From contig JBCAML010000002.1 of assembly GCA_038503075.1 (NCBI GenBank), forward strand, positions 372,001-436,000: 64,000 nt of DNA, given 5' to 3'. Below are positions 42,993-56,009 of this stretch, piece by piece. Under the pieces are notes generated by a model. That model made no database searches, was not told the origin of the DNA, and saw only the letters and a list, made by a program, of their open reading frames with translations. Position 1 is the first letter of the stretch, and the number at the start of each line of letters is the position of its first letter. The stretch comes from Gyromitra esculenta. Its lineage: Eukaryota > Ascomycota > Pezizomycetes > Pezizales > Discinaceae. A program made the translations under genes and the position numbers.

Positions 42993-45900
42993 ACACTGAC
43001 CACACGGTTAGAAGAAGACGCCCTCGAGAGTGGCATGTGAGAAGCACCCCTGATCATTTCGGATCGCTAGTTGAAGTCGGTGTCAGGTTTCTTCACCGCT
43101 GTATTTGTGTGTGAGAGAGGTAGACACCATGCTAAAAGGAGCTCCTGTCTAAGGCATTAGATCTTTGCTCTGCACATTAGTTAGCGACGGAGCTAGTGAA
43201 GGTTGGCGAGAAAAGCGAAAGGCCGTACGCCTTAGAACCGGTATTCCTATTGGTGTAGGCGCTTTTCTTGTGACAACAATAGAATGACGTTTTCCTTGCG
43301 TACGTATAATAGTAACTCAGCTGGTACTGAATAAACGCAGTGGCACAGCAACACAGTGGCGCTCTACATTGATTCGGTTGGCAAAATGCATAGCGATGTC
43401 ATGCGAAGGCAGTCGTTCCCTAGCGTTGTTGAGTCAAAGCTGTAGTCGCACCTATATTTCCCCCCAAAGCTGAGTATACACCTGTGTAAAGTCTTCCGCT
43501 CCAAGCCTCTCTAGGAGTTAGTCATCCTCATCGCCAAGTTATTTATGGGCACGTTGATCAGGCCTAAGAAACAGCTCCTAGTATGTTAGAATGGGGACCT
43601 GAGGTATCATTTGGCAGAGTATCACTTTCCCAAGCGTGTTTCGGATGGCTTAAAGAAGCATATGTAGCTTTGGCTTGATCAATTTACGTTCTAGGAGCAT
43701 ATGTCGTACGTGTATCAGGTTTTTTGAGGCTGACTTTGTGCTGCTTCATGCTAGCGGCCTACTCTTTCACGAGATAAAGTACTGCATCGATTTCGTTTTA
43801 CCCGTGATTTCACGAAACGCATCCGTAGCTATTACAGAATCTCACACTATTCCTTCCACAACCAAACTCACGCGTTGGAATAAAATGCTGTGTTTTTTTC
43901 CCTCTCTTCGTCAGCCGACTAAACCTAATACCAAATTGTTTAAGCTTGATCAGGGTCCTAAAATGCCCCAAGCGTATAAGGATCGTTAACATTGTTAAAA
44001 ATAATGGCGTATCTCCATCTCATCCGTACTAGTCCTCCAGCCCTGAGCACCCGACCTCTATCAATGCTATCGTACTTGCACAGTAACGTAATTTCAATCT
44101 AGGCAATATTATAATAGCTCACAAACACTCTCAATAGTGTGCATATTACAATACTCACTCGCTGATCTATATCGTGATATAACTATGCAGAAATTTTTCC
44201 CAGCGTCGCCATGCAGATAGCGGCATGCTGGTGATTGATGGCTACCATGGTAGAGTAGTCCGTTGGTGTTGAAGACGTTGTTAGAAAATGGAGGTAGATG
44301 TTCAATGTGGCAAAAGAAATTGCTTGAGGGAGTTTGTAGGTCAGACAATTTTTAGGACTCTGAGATATCTCGTTAGCTTGTAACCCTACTGTGTTCCTAT
44401 CCTTTGGTTCAAGTTCATCAAGACCAGTAGGATAGCCAGCCGTAGCAGCAGCAGAGGATGAAGAAATAATCAAGGGGAGGCGAAAGCGGGTAGTGATTGA
44501 GGTAAATTTCGTCATATAATCATGGCTATAGCTAGAAATGCTGCTCTTGTAGTAGTTATTCTCGAAGGGCGAAAGAGAACCTCAAAGATAGATTGATGTG
44601 TCTAAAAGATTGGAGCAAGGTCAGAAGTCTCACAGAAGCCCCTGTGGTGAATTTGGGTGGCCCGCAGAAGACCGCAAGGTCCCGACCTAGCTAACCTTCC
44701 TGCAGACGTTCTATACCACTCGGGCATTGGAGTTGTGTGGTGTAGGGCGTTGCTCTTCCCCTTAAAAGTATAATAACGAATTGGTCAGCTGCTAGTTAGT
44801 ACCCGTCTAGCTTTTTACTCTGATGTCTCCTAGGTATTAGAAGGATTCACCAACGAGGTGAACAAGAGTATGGCCTGGATAGCAGAAAATCTTAGACACA
44901 TCCTTACCAATCAGCCCAAAAACAGCACCCAGAGAAAGCAGAACACGAATTCGAGAGGGTGTTCGTCCCAAACGTACATGTATACAACCGGCCAAGCTCA
45001 ACCATGAGACGGATTTCCATCTAACAGCAACATTAAACCTTCCACTGAATTCACAGACTGGGTTTACAGTATGAATAAATGCCCCGGATTTACTTACATG
45101 TTAGGGTAATACGTACACTAATTCCTATGCCTTGTTTGTCACGCCAAGATATGACAGTACAGTCGCGTCCGCAAAGTCCTGGCATCCCACAGCCTACTGA
45201 TAGAAAACAAAATAGTTGTAGATCAAGCTAGGGAACAGCAAATCGAAAGCGATGAAAACTATGGGAATACCGACATACCAAATAACATCCAATAGTTTTA
45301 TATAGTCACCTTCTATATAAATCGTCACCCCAATCTGCAAGAAAGTCGTGCTTACTAGAGATGATGGTGCCAAGACTTTCCGGACAACATTGTACATGTA
45401 CTTATGGGCTACATACATGGACATGTATTCATATGCGTAGCAGCACCAGAAAGTCTTATACAAAAGCCAAAAGCCTACAACACTTAACAAAATATTACAA
45501 TGCCATATTTTCACCTTCTAGCTCGCGGGGAACCCACCCGTCCAATAAATAACAACACTGCAGTTATCACTGAAGATCCCAGGCGGCTCCCTCCGCACTG
45601 AACAGCCCCTGAGAGGTACTACACGTATCCAGAGACCGAGATCCAGAGACCGAGAACGCAGCTGCGCGAGTTCCTTCTATTCGGCACATTCCGCAGTTTC
45701 CTTTAATACATGTAAAGTACGAAACTAACTATCTATACTTGAGTCATACTGATTTACATGTAACCAAATACTTGTTATGTTACAAAACTAAGGATATATT
45801 CCCGATTAGAGCCAAGACATGGCGAAAATACCAATTGAAAAACACGATTACTCTCACTCTAAAGACCTTCAGCTCACAGTAACATGTCTCAAGTTTGCAA

Positions 45901-46344
45901 GGAGCGTGACGTATTCTGAGCTGTCACTCTAGAGACATCCAGATTCTGGATCCTGGGGACTGAAAAGGGCATGCATAGGTACTTCCCGGTCCTTGGATCG
46001 ATAATAATAGTACCCTTCCCGCTTTTTTCACCACCCCGCGGAGGCAACGGTGATTGCTGTCTCGATCTTGTACAAGCTATGCGAAGACGGGTTGGGAGAG
46101 TAAAAGTAAGAAATTGATGATTGTTAAGTGTGACAATCAATAAATTAGGGTATGGCTATAGCGCTATTAACTTAGATATCCCAAACCATCAATATGACCA
46201 TACAAGAATGATCATTACACGCTAGTTAATTCGCCTCCCAGAACCCAAAAGAAAAAATCATAAACGAAAAAAAATTACAAACGAAACAAACGCCTTAGGG
46301 TTCTACATATAATTATCATGACTAGAAATCTTGGGCTATCCTCA

Positions 46345-48202
46345 TTAGTTCAACGCACAGTCACCCTCGTTTTGGTGACACCACAACTGCATAATGGGAC
46401 TCGCGCCAACACCTCTCAGCACCATTCTCTCTCTGAGTTCAGCCAGTCTTGGACTCGCATCAGCGAATGTTCGGTTTACACCCTGTGCGTCTTGGCGACC
46501 ACTCCACAACACTTCACCCGCGGCACTGGCACGCGGCCAGACCATGCTGTCGAGTGTTACACCGTCGATCTGTTCACTCCAGGCATGAACCTCACCACCG
46601 AGAACGAGTTTGGCTTGATCTGCGGTCAGGCCCGCAATCGGATCGTAGCTGTAGACTGCGTTTCGAAACAGATTAGCGTTTGTGCTTGGGTCAGTGAGGG
46701 TAGGGTAGGAAACATACTAAGACGCCAGTTCTTCTTGGGGGTGCAGTAGTCATTGAATGGATAGAACTGCTTATAGACGTTGGGACCAAAGTCGAGCCAT
46801 TGGCCGTTACCACAATCTAGATACCAGAAGTTGTAGTTGCCAGCAATGGCGCGGTAACCCTTTGAAACAACATTCTTTGTGCTTTCGTCTGAGAGCCAAG
46901 TCTGAACAATCGCTTCCTTTGTCAAAGTCAGATTCCAGTCAAGGATCATCTCCTCCCAGACAAATGGGCTCATCTTGTTCTTGGCGACTTCATCGTGAGC
47001 GTGAGAAACGAATTTTTGAAGAGCAGGTATTAAAACAGTGGTGTCGTTGGATTTAACACCGTCGTCAAGGAGGTAAACGTTCCTGTTGACCTCATCACCA
47101 CCAGTATGGAAGTAGTGAGTGTGCTCGATCAATCTCGGCAACAAGTCGCCGAAAAGAGTAGTAATGAAGTTCTCTACATCAGCGTTGTTAAGTTTTAAAG
47201 ATCCGGACGGAGGCTGCGCAGCATATGTGGCCCAGTTGGGCTGGATATTCCATCCGGTGATAAGGTCGGGGAAGGATTCGTGGATAACGCTAGTGTGGCC
47301 GGGCATATCGATCTCCATGATCACCTGTACGCCTCTAGCCTCGGCAAAATCTAGGATTGCTTGGATGTCTGCAGGAGTATATGTCAATCCATCGGCATAC
47401 GAGCCTCGCTGTGAAAGCTCTGGAATTGCCGGGATCTCAATCGGCCAAGACTGGGAATCCGTCACGTGGAGGTGGAGACGGTTCATCTTGTTCCAGGAAA
47501 GTGCGTCAATAGTCCTGAGGATATCTTCCTTCGGATACCATTGCCTGGCAACATCCAAGTTCAGCCCACGGTGCTGGAACTTTGGTTTATCGATAATCGA
47601 AATTGGTGCAAGGTTGGAGTAAATGGCACCAGTGAACTTCTGCGAGTAATAGAACAACTGCGTCAACGTGGTAAGGGCGTGAAGTACACCATAACTGGAC
47701 ACAGCAGTGATATATGCTGTGTCGCTATTGGCAGCGATAGTGAGGGTGTAGCTCTCGTCAAATTCTCCATACTTCGGTGGAGTTCCCGTCTCCGCCGTTG
47801 ATTGCTTAATTTTGACCACCTTGATAGTGGTGCCGTTCTTGCTCTGAGGCTCGTATACGTCGCCACGTTTGTGGAATTTCCAAGGAATAAACTTCTCTTC
47901 GAAGAGAATTGTCTTTGTGCGGCTCCATGCCTCATAGATTTTGTCGTTGATACACTGGCTATTCTGTTTAGATAACGCGTAATGTTAGCTATTAATTTCA
48001 TAACTAGGGGAAGGGTTCTGTTCTGTTTTGTTTTTTCTTGGAGATTACTGACATTCTGGGGATGGTCAAGAACCATGGATACGTCCTCTGAGAGCCAGAC
48101 GACCGATGTTCCATGCGTGTATGTCACTGGCACTGGCCAGACAGCAAACACATATCCAACTAATAGCGCCAATGAGATGAGACGAACTCCGAGTTTCGTC
48201 AT
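46345..48202 (-). CDS. secreted beta-N-acetylhexosaminidase, GH20
   Basis: Three exons, 48202-48053, 47963-46718 and 46655-46345, give 568 residues. The introns are 89 nt (GTCAGT, GCTAAC branch, AAACAG, phase 0) and 62 nt (GTATGT...ACGCAG, phase 1). A signal peptide (MTKLGVRLISLALLVGYVFA) is followed by the GH20b domain (about residues 20-170). The catalytic (beta/alpha)8 barrel carries HRGLNLDVARQWYP, NRLHLHVTDSQSWPIEI and EIDMPGHT. The catalytic Asp-Glu pair sits in HTGGDEVN at about 339-340. VILDWN-type and WLDFG segments close the pocket. Family enzymes release terminal GlcNAc from chitobiose and N-glycans through substrate-assisted catalysis. Likely roles are chitin turnover in the wall and nitrogen recovery. 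The gene looks intact. Confidence 0.92.
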
Positions 48203-50599
48203 TATGATAGCCTCTAAAATCAGGCTGCAGGGGTGTTTTTGTTGGTTGGGAGAGAAGCCCAGGAAATGAAATAAAATAAAATAAAGTAACCCTGCTACTA
48301 TCTGTAGTTGGGTGGCGGTAGGGAGTAAAAGGAGTCTTCTGGAATGCTGAAATATAGCTAAAAGGGACAAAGGGCAAAGCTGGGACTTAAATATACATGG
48401 AATTAGTGCGCTGGAAATGTTTGCAGTATTTAAGGATTTCAAGATGGAGACGGGGGCGAAAGAGGCATGGCGTAGTCCAGACAGCCCCTCGCAAACAGGA
48501 CAATCAATAGCGATAGACTGTTGTTGCTAGCCTCCTGCGTACCATGTCGCAGGCCAGCGCCCCATTTCAAGCCAATTCTCCGTGGGCCATGCACTGGGTG
48601 GATCAGATTCCAACAAGGGCGTTTTTGCTGTCTCCAGCTGGCTGATCATTCGCTAGGGCTGCATGTGTGTGCTCTGTCCAAGTCACCAGTTCCAAGCACA
48701 GAGGCACATCCACCACTTCACTGCCCGAGTCCTGAAACTTTCACGAAATCCTTCGCGTCCTCTTGTCCCCTGCATCCAGGCCTATGTGTATGTGTTCAAT
48801 GACGAGTCCAATCGCTGGAAAAACAAACCCCCTGAGAGCTGTTGTTGAGCTTGGAGTGTTCCGTCGCATGTCAGCAGCGAACTTTATTTGGGATGACGGC
48901 TGCACTGCGCCGCATTTCGGGTCCCCAAAAGCAGTTATGCCTGGGTCGGCTAACGATACGCTTATCATCATTTGGTGAACCAGCCTCCCCCTTGCACGAG
49001 GAATCAACGCGGGTCTCGTCAGAGCGTCAAGAGACTCATCTTCACCAGAATTATGGCCAAAAGTACTTTGAGTGGCTTCAAAGCACCCAAGCCTAGCTGA
49101 TTCAAATTCTAAATATGGACCACTCAATAACGTCACAGAGCCGCAACTGGAGTTTCACGACCACTACATACGACATGATGAAGTGTTGCTTCGATCCTCG
49201 TTTCTTACTATTGCTCATCTTCCCGGGAACAAACTACTTTATTTGTTCTGTAACACCTACCTAACTACTATTCTTCCTCCGTTATTGGTTTGCCTCGAAC
49301 TTATACCAGTAGGTAAAAGTACTAACCACAAAAGAAAAAAAATGACCTATGGTGCGTGGCTTTCACGAGACCTTCGATATCGGCCCACGAGAATGCGATT
49401 ACCTTAACATAGGCAGTTCATTTTGAGCCGGATATCCTTATGCACTTTCCTTGGGTAATATCACCGATCGAGTCTTAACACAGCGAGAAAACTATGGCTT
49501 GATCGAGCAGATAGGTTTCACAAGGCCTTAATTTAGGCCCCACAAACAAGCATTTATGCACCCCGCAAGAAGGCACAAGAATAAGCTATGCAAAAAAGCA
49601 AAAAAAAACAACTGGTACGTACACCTATATACTCGTGTAGGGTACATGTGAAGTAAGCGTTGCCGCATGATCCAGTTGCAGTCCCTTTCAGATGCAGTCA
49701 GCCAGCCGCTCCAGATAACAACTTCGAGCCATGCTCGGAATATTCTACGTTTCAGTCCAACCCGGATCCCTGACGCATGTGTTCACCTTGATCGTGTGCT
49801 GCCTCCTCGAATTTTGAATTGGATTAAACAGAAATGTAAATTTTTGAGATGCTGGGCCTATTTGTTTCGGTCAATGGTGCTAAAATTCTGCTGGTACCAT
49901 GATTTCCTTTGCCGCAATCTAGAGGCTCCGCGCACCTAATCTACTATATCAGATTGGAGTCACCAGATCGATCCCAAGACTATATTCTTTTGAACCTTGG
50001 CTTTACTTCCTGACTGCAGGTTTGCGGTTCGCCTGCTAGGTAGCCCAAATCGAAGTTCGGTAGCATCGAAAATTTCTGATTCAAAAAAGCCTCTTCGCTT
50101 GGTCGCATGTAAGTTCTTCTCTGTTGGCAAAATATGCAAACGGCTTACCGGACTTCCGTGAAAAGTATTGTTAGATTTTTTCTTATTTTTTTCCCCCAAC
50201 CATTTTGTCATAGACGTAGGGTTACAGATGCAGTACAACTACACAGCCACCACTCGCTTCCCCGCTCGTTCACTTTCTTGCTGATCGTAAGGGTAAGTGC
50301 AACTTGAGTGATATTTTGTGATAAAACGATGATCGTGCAACTACCCTGAATGTCTACTAAGTACACCAGCTTCCCGAAAATAGAACCAACTCTAAAAAGA
50401 GAATATTCATATCACACAACTATTGGTAATCACTCACTAATTTTATGCCATAATTCCTCAAGACCTCGTCAGTTAGGTATCCCGTTCTTTCTCTACGACC
50501 TTGAAAAAGTAAAAGTAAAACAAAAACTGCAGGGATAGAAAAGTTTAGTGAGATAAAACAAGCACAAGGAAAGAAAATCTTCCTCATCTGTTTTGGTAA
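48203..50599. other. intergenic region between GH20 and the GH3 pseudogene
   Basis: The first 200 bases are the GH20 promoter. Open frames at 48741-49136 (-) and 48842-49096 (+) overlap each other on opposite strands and match no family I know. The rest is AT-rich with no coding signal. Confidence 0.5.
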
Positions 50600-53500
50600 C
50601 GTCAAAGCCATATTGTTTATACTGTCCCCTTTGAAGATAGCGGCAATGAGAAAATAAAAGTTCCTGACTCGACTCCCGACCCACATATCATAGCCACTGA
50701 GATAGCGTCCCACGTCGAGGTTTACTGATACCTTTTTCATCCCTCCAGGATTTAACTCGACCTCTGTGAATCCATCCAACTGTTTCATAGGTTGAGAGAT
50801 AAAAGCTATTCTTTGAAGAGGATATATCTATAGATGATGACCAGATCAATGACATTCGTGGGAATGAGAAGATAATGGCTTTAGATGCGTTGGACAAGTC
50901 AAACTCACTTGTGGGATACCCCTTCCTGCGGCTGGTCCAATGTTACTAACAGAAAATGAGAACGTAAGAACATCTGTCGCCGAGAAACTTTTCTTGTTCG
51001 CTGTTATCTGGAATTACGAGGGTGTCGTGTAACTCAGTCCGTAACCAAACTGATACAATAGGTTATAGGTGGATTTCCCTCCGTATGGCGAGTTTGGGAT
51101 TTGGTTCCCATCAACGCCCCTACTCAGCACGTCGACGTACCTGTATCTGTACGTAAAATTCTCGTGATTACGGAATGCCGGACCGGTCCCGACGGGATAA
51201 GAGATAGTGATTAGCAAACGACTAGAAGGCTTGACTTTGCCGTAGAGAACATCAGCAATAGTTTGACCACCTGTTTGGCCATTGTAGTCAGTGGATATCA
51301 CTGCCGTAGCGTGCTGATAGTAATACGGGAATGCCAATGGCCTAGTGCCTGTAGTAACTAAGATAACCGGGTTTTCAGCAGCAAAACCAGCATCGGCTAA
51401 TACGGTCTGGTTTGGAGAAAGCCCAAGTTTAGGCATATCGTTTGTCTCCTGGTCCACGACTGCGGGTCCTCCAACAATGGGGATAACATGGCCCGTGTCC
51501 TCTGCAGCACGCGCAGCACGTTCTACTTCGCTGCTTCTATCAACAAAATCCCAGGCAGGGGCGACTGTCCACAGGCCGCCGATCAAGTTCGTTGTTTGAT
51601 AATCAACGCGGATCTTGATAACTTCGCCTTTTCTAAACGCATAGTTCGCAGAGCCTGTCGAAACTATAGTCAAATTTGCTCGTAGAAATCGCAGAATTAG
51701 TCGGCAATGTCGCTATAAGTATTTCTGAGGGATCTCGAAATCGCTTTAGCGTGAATCTTATCATTGACATAGACAGTAACGTTCCCGGTGCGAGTCACGA
51801 TGCCGAGGATGGTCTTTCCGTCAACTAGCGAATAAAGATACTCCTACCAGTAAATAGAGAAGGTGCCGCTTGGGAGGTACTGCCCTTGAGGTCCTGATGG
51901 GGGATAATGCTCATATTCCGTCATGGGCCCTCAACTACTTCCTAAGCTTTATTTTGCCATTGATTATTAGTGTAATAGGTTGCTTTCAATCTGTTTTGGC
52001 TGGCGTTCTAGGACGGTGAAAATAGGTAGTAGGAGATAATGTTAAGGTCGTAATAGAGATATGTTGGCACGCCCCAGTGGGTCTCAAGGTTACTCTCATA
52101 CACATAACTTTAGACGATAGCTTGACGAAGCGTGATTAATTGTTTGTGAACACTTGGCCGAATATAACCATCCATGTTCACGGTATCGACGAACGGACCA
52201 ATCAATGAAATTTTCTTTGAAGCATCGTTCGGCTTCAGAGGTAGTATACCGTTGTTCTTGAGCAGAACAATTGATTTCTGCGAAACTTCCGAAGCTAGAT
52301 ATGCCGCATCATCGGTGTTCTTCTTTCCCTCGATGAAGTCGTCCGGCAAATATGGGTTACCGAAGAGACCAAGATCGTACTCAATCTTCATGACTCGTTT
52401 GATACGGTATTTGAGAGATTTTGGTGAAAGGGCGCTGCTGCTGACTGCGCTGACAATTCCACAGGTCCATTCAGCGATACCCCAATCAGCGAAATTCACC
52501 TGTTGAAGATTGTTAATACCCTCTCTAAGCTAATTCTTTGAGAGATGAGAAGCCTATCATCCCACCAGCTTTGAGCCGTTGGATGGTAGGTTTAGTATCA
52601 CCTCGGTGGGCATCTTGGGGGTCTCGTGCAGCCATGTGCCATGCCATAGTTCATTAAATCATATGATCATCAGAGATGATTCTTGATATCTATTAGTATT
52701 TCTAGAAAGAAAAGATCGTGGGAGGTTCCGAATTGTCCACCTTTCATCAAAGCCCCAATAATTCAATGCTTTATGAAGATCTGGACGGAATGCTGAAGGC
52801 GAACCACCGATTGTGCTATAAGCAAACATAATTCCCTTCGCCCTGCTAATCTCAATTGCATCTTTAAACGATACGGTATATTCGGACCAAAGCTATCTCG
52901 GGCTAACATGTGCGGGTCCAGTGTTCCTATTGCCCTAAGTGTCAAGGTTAGATAAATGGGAGAAAACTAGAATCTAAAGAGATAACTAACCCTCCCTCCT
53001 CCAAACTCCCATGAGGGGAGAAACGTTTGACCGAAGCAGCAGCATTATTGAAATCTGCTCAATTTTCATTATTCTAAAGACTTTGGATATAGTTCCACCC
53101 AAACTGCGCTATAAGAAGTTTTTCTTCACTAAAAATTTCACTGATACGGCCCTATCTCGGCTCTTTCGCAAGGCCAAGAATAGGACAGTAGCAGGATGTT
53201 TGGCCAATCGCACGGGCTTCTTTCCCAATTGTTCGACTAACGTTTTTGATTAGAGAGAAAGATCAAGTTACTGCCATGCCGATTGGAGCTAGGAATATTT
53301 TTGCGCCGGGAGTGACCACAGCTCCGAGACTATGTTAATATATTACTAAATTCTTATAATCAATACAGGAGAGAGAGATTCTATATACCATTCATCGCCT
53401 TGCATAATTGGCAGAGGAAATCTGGATGTCTCAATCACTTTCTGCTGGAACTCACTATACGTGGTTGCATTCTTAGCCCCCTGATATACCGCCCAATTGC

Positions 53501-53800
53501 TATTAAAAGACTCGAGGCAATAACGACACAAAAGGGTTAGGTAAATACTAGAAATTGATCTCGCCAATACCCCTAACTCCCACCATCGAGTCAAATTTTG
53601 TTGGCCTTCTTTCATCACCCGGAATTTCACCAAACTTAGACAGATGCAAGCGCTGTGCCAGTTCCTCCACAGTCATCTGACCAAGAAGCCCATCAATAAA
53701 CTCACTCCCCGATTTGCCGGTTGTCTGACTCCAAAGATAATTTGTTGAATCCGAACAAGGGTCAGAAGTTGAGCTCTGTTAGGAAGTTACTGACAGAAGA
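50600..53800 (-). pseudogene. decayed GH3 beta-glucosidase with PA14 and fibronectin III-like parts
   Basis: Read right to left, fragments line up in family order. First is FIDGLLGQMTVEELAQRLHL near 53670, then KVIETSRFPLPIMQGDE. After a probable intron comes GAVVTPGAKIFLAPIGMAVT, next RTIGKEARAIGQ and ILGLAKEPR, then DAIEISRAKGIMFAYSTIGG and a possible nucleophile block ISDD near 52680. The helix RIKRVMKIEYDLGLFGNPYL and the ISLIGPFVD block follow (about 52400-52180). A broken PA14 part (about 51930-51690), the second GH3 domain (51673-51014, ending FGYGLSYT) and the C-terminal sandwich LDGFTEVELNPGG complete it. In-frame stops replace the conserved Trp at 53263-53265 and the Trp of PRWGR at 53152-53154. 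Another lies at 52893-52895, and frames shift repeatedly. Beyond function as an enzyme. Confidence 0.87.
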
Positions 53801-55198
53801 CACTGTCCTGCGAGAAGGCCGAGGGCTATGTGAAATGTACCTTATAAGTAGGATGGAGCGTCTGCTTACTGGTAATCTTATTTCAAGTAGGACGAAGCCC
53901 ATTTATAAGTGAATTAAGATCAAGCTACCTACAGAGCATCACCCTTGGAAAACCTCTGAACATAGCTCTTGGAGTTCGACTATTACATCGAGAGTCGAAC
54001 CTTAGTAAAGTTTACTCTGAGAATTCTTCCATCCTCCGGTCATAGTTGGTAGATCTATTTTGTGGAAGATGTGTTATAGTACTCCAGAAATCTGAACGTC
54101 AGCCCTGGGAATATTGGTTATGCAGGGGGGTTTTCTATACGAAGATACCTCCCCTAGAAGCTTTTTAGAATCCCTGCTGGGCACCTGGTTGGAAGCCTAG
54201 ATGGGCCAATAATTACGTTATTGACGTTATTTCAACCTCACTTTCCCCACATACCCAGACTAGGTGGGATGTTGATCGATCTGCTGTTTAGAAATTCTCT
54301 GTTAATTGTTGACCTCGAACGCCGTATTCCTTCCGGAGAATGTCCGGCCGTTTTATTGCTTGCTATCATTTTGGAGGTGGTTTTATGGTGCGGTTGGTGG
54401 AATACTAGTGAATTGGCTCCGTGTCGGGGTAATGACCCCAGCACACATGACGTTTGAGCGAGTGATACTACATGACTTAACTTTTAAAAGAGTTTCGAAT
54501 ACGGTTTAGTGTGCTTCTTTAGAAAATCGCCTCCTATTTTACTACTATGTGTGGCTATATGTGGTTCCACTTTGAGAAGATTTAGTGTATAAAATTTCGG
54601 CGTACGGAGATAGTGAAAAAACACTATAATTTATATTTTCGGGCTTTACTGTTAAAGTGTGTGGTAGATTTATTCACTTGGGTATTCGGGATATCTTGGT
54701 TTTGGGAAAGTGCAAGCTTTGCATACATATATATAGACCAGCTTTCATATTAGTTTCGCAAAATCATAGTACCATGCGGTGCATCACAGCTGCAGATGCA
54801 GGGTCTGGATTTGGGATCTGGATAGTCTAGGATGAAACAACTAATGCGAGTTTTTAACATAACGTAATCAGTAATTATTTTAATTACTAGACGCTCTCCA
54901 AGAGCAACGAATTTTACCAATATGTACATATTCCCACCTAATCAGAGCGGGTGCTTTGCCAAGCCATGTATCCGTGTCTTCAGCTGCACCGAAGATCTTA
55001 CTCCAGGCCATTCAGCTGGCAGGCTTATATAATTCTTCCAATCGGTTTAGGCTGCCCCTCATTGGATGAATATGCGAACACATCATCAACATGGGAAAGA
55101 GTGAAGGAGAGCGAGGTTCTCTTTATTCCGAGACTCCGTCTTCCCCTACACACACACATACCCCCATATTCAACCTTAGCTATTCGGAAATTCCAATC
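53801..55198. other. intergenic region, no gene recognised
   Basis: AT-rich. The short frames at 54221-54509 are not supported. The last 60 bases before the next gene contain a CACACACA tract. Confidence 0.5.
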
Positions 55199-56009
55199 AT
55201 GGCCAACGTCAACCCGCCTCCGAGTGTCGAAACCCCCCCAGCTACCCACTACCCCAGCAGCACTAATATTCCCGCCTGCGATATCTCAGAGCTGCTTTCG
55301 GAACTAAACCGTGTCATCGTCGAGCGCGAGAAAAATAATGATCAGAATCCCACACCCGGCGTTGATCCCGCCGTTCTACAGCAACTCCAGGCCGTTTCAA
55401 CGCACATGCAAACCATGAACAACCGTCTCAGCAGGACCATATGGCAAATGGATAACGGCTTCGACGGCGTGCACACCCGCATGAACGGTCTGAGCAACCG
55501 ACTAGTCTCCATCGAAAACAACTTGAAAATCCTCATCTCTCGTTCAGATGAGCCTGCTCCTCCTCCCCCTCAAGACCTGGATATCGAGAAAGCTGCCGAG
55601 TAAGTTTTTGTGGCCAAAGCTCAACAACCCGATGGAAAAGGAAAAAAAAGTAATTTAATTTCCCCCAAATTAGAGAACATAATCGGAGAGCTCGGTTACA
55701 GAACCGGAGGATTAATTCAGACGATAAGATTGTCCCGCTGCATACCCGACAGAACCGTCCAATAGAAAATTTTACCCCGGATACTCTATACAAACTGGCC
55801 TACGAGGCTAACCGTACGGGCATCAAAATCCAGGGTTTAAACATTTCAAGTTTTTGCTGATATATATATTTTTTCTTCTCAAAACAGAGGACAAAATAGT
55901 CTCTTGGCTTCAGGAATTTGGCCAGAGTACGGAGAAAGAAGGTTGCCAGAAACGTTTGTTTGAATTTCTGGGCATGTCTCAAGATCAGATTGCGAAATGC
56001 TACAACTAA
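55199..56009 (+). CDS. coiled-coil protein of unknown function, three exons
   Basis: Exons 55199-55599, 55674-55834 and 55888-56009 give 227 residues. The introns are 74 nt (GTAAGT...AAATTAG, phase 2) and 53 nt (GTTTAA, CTGAT branch, AAACAG, phase 1). The protein starts with a Pro-rich stretch. A helical region (about 25-125) follows with a regular Leu/Met heptad pattern (LLSELNRVIVERE, LQQLQAVSTHMQTMNNRL, MNGLSNRLVSIENNLKIL). Next is a basic patch EEHNRRARLQNRR. A compact C-terminal part, FTPDTLYKLAYEANRTGI ... KIVSWLQEFGQ ... KRLFEFLGM, resembles small helical modules in other ascomycete coiled-coil proteins, possibly SAP-like. I do not know its function. If the last intron is retained the protein ends 10 codons later at 55860. 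An upstream in-frame ATG at 55091 seems to be in the leader. Confidence 0.65.

Larger units (their letters stand above)
39029..46344. other. 7.3-kb gene desert
   Basis: After the P450 promoter no gene can be supported on either strand. Short open frames at 39568-39927 (-), 44183-44515 (-, 110 codons with an ATG and an Ala/Ser-rich head) and 45194-45514 (-, hydrophobic, no ATG) have no recognisable domain. Six of the seventeen TACATGTA palindromes in the window lie here (40003, 40479, 44975, 45393, 45707, 45755). GGGTTAGGGTTTT at 42474-42486 is a lone telomere-like box. The structured segment at 42931-42992 is listed separately. Confidence 0.55.

Noticed and set aside
44183..44515. 110-codon minus-strand ORF with ATG and Ala/Ser-rich head
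   Set aside because: No convincing signal peptide, domain or promoter. Could be real but cannot be supported from sequence.
48741..49136. 131-codon minus-strand frame upstream of GH20
   Set aside because: No ATG start, overlapped by an equally open plus-strand frame, and no family resemblance.
51014..52499. Functional GH3 gene with extra introns
   Set aside because: Stops at conserved Trp codons and frame changes within domain blocks cannot all be removed by plausible introns.
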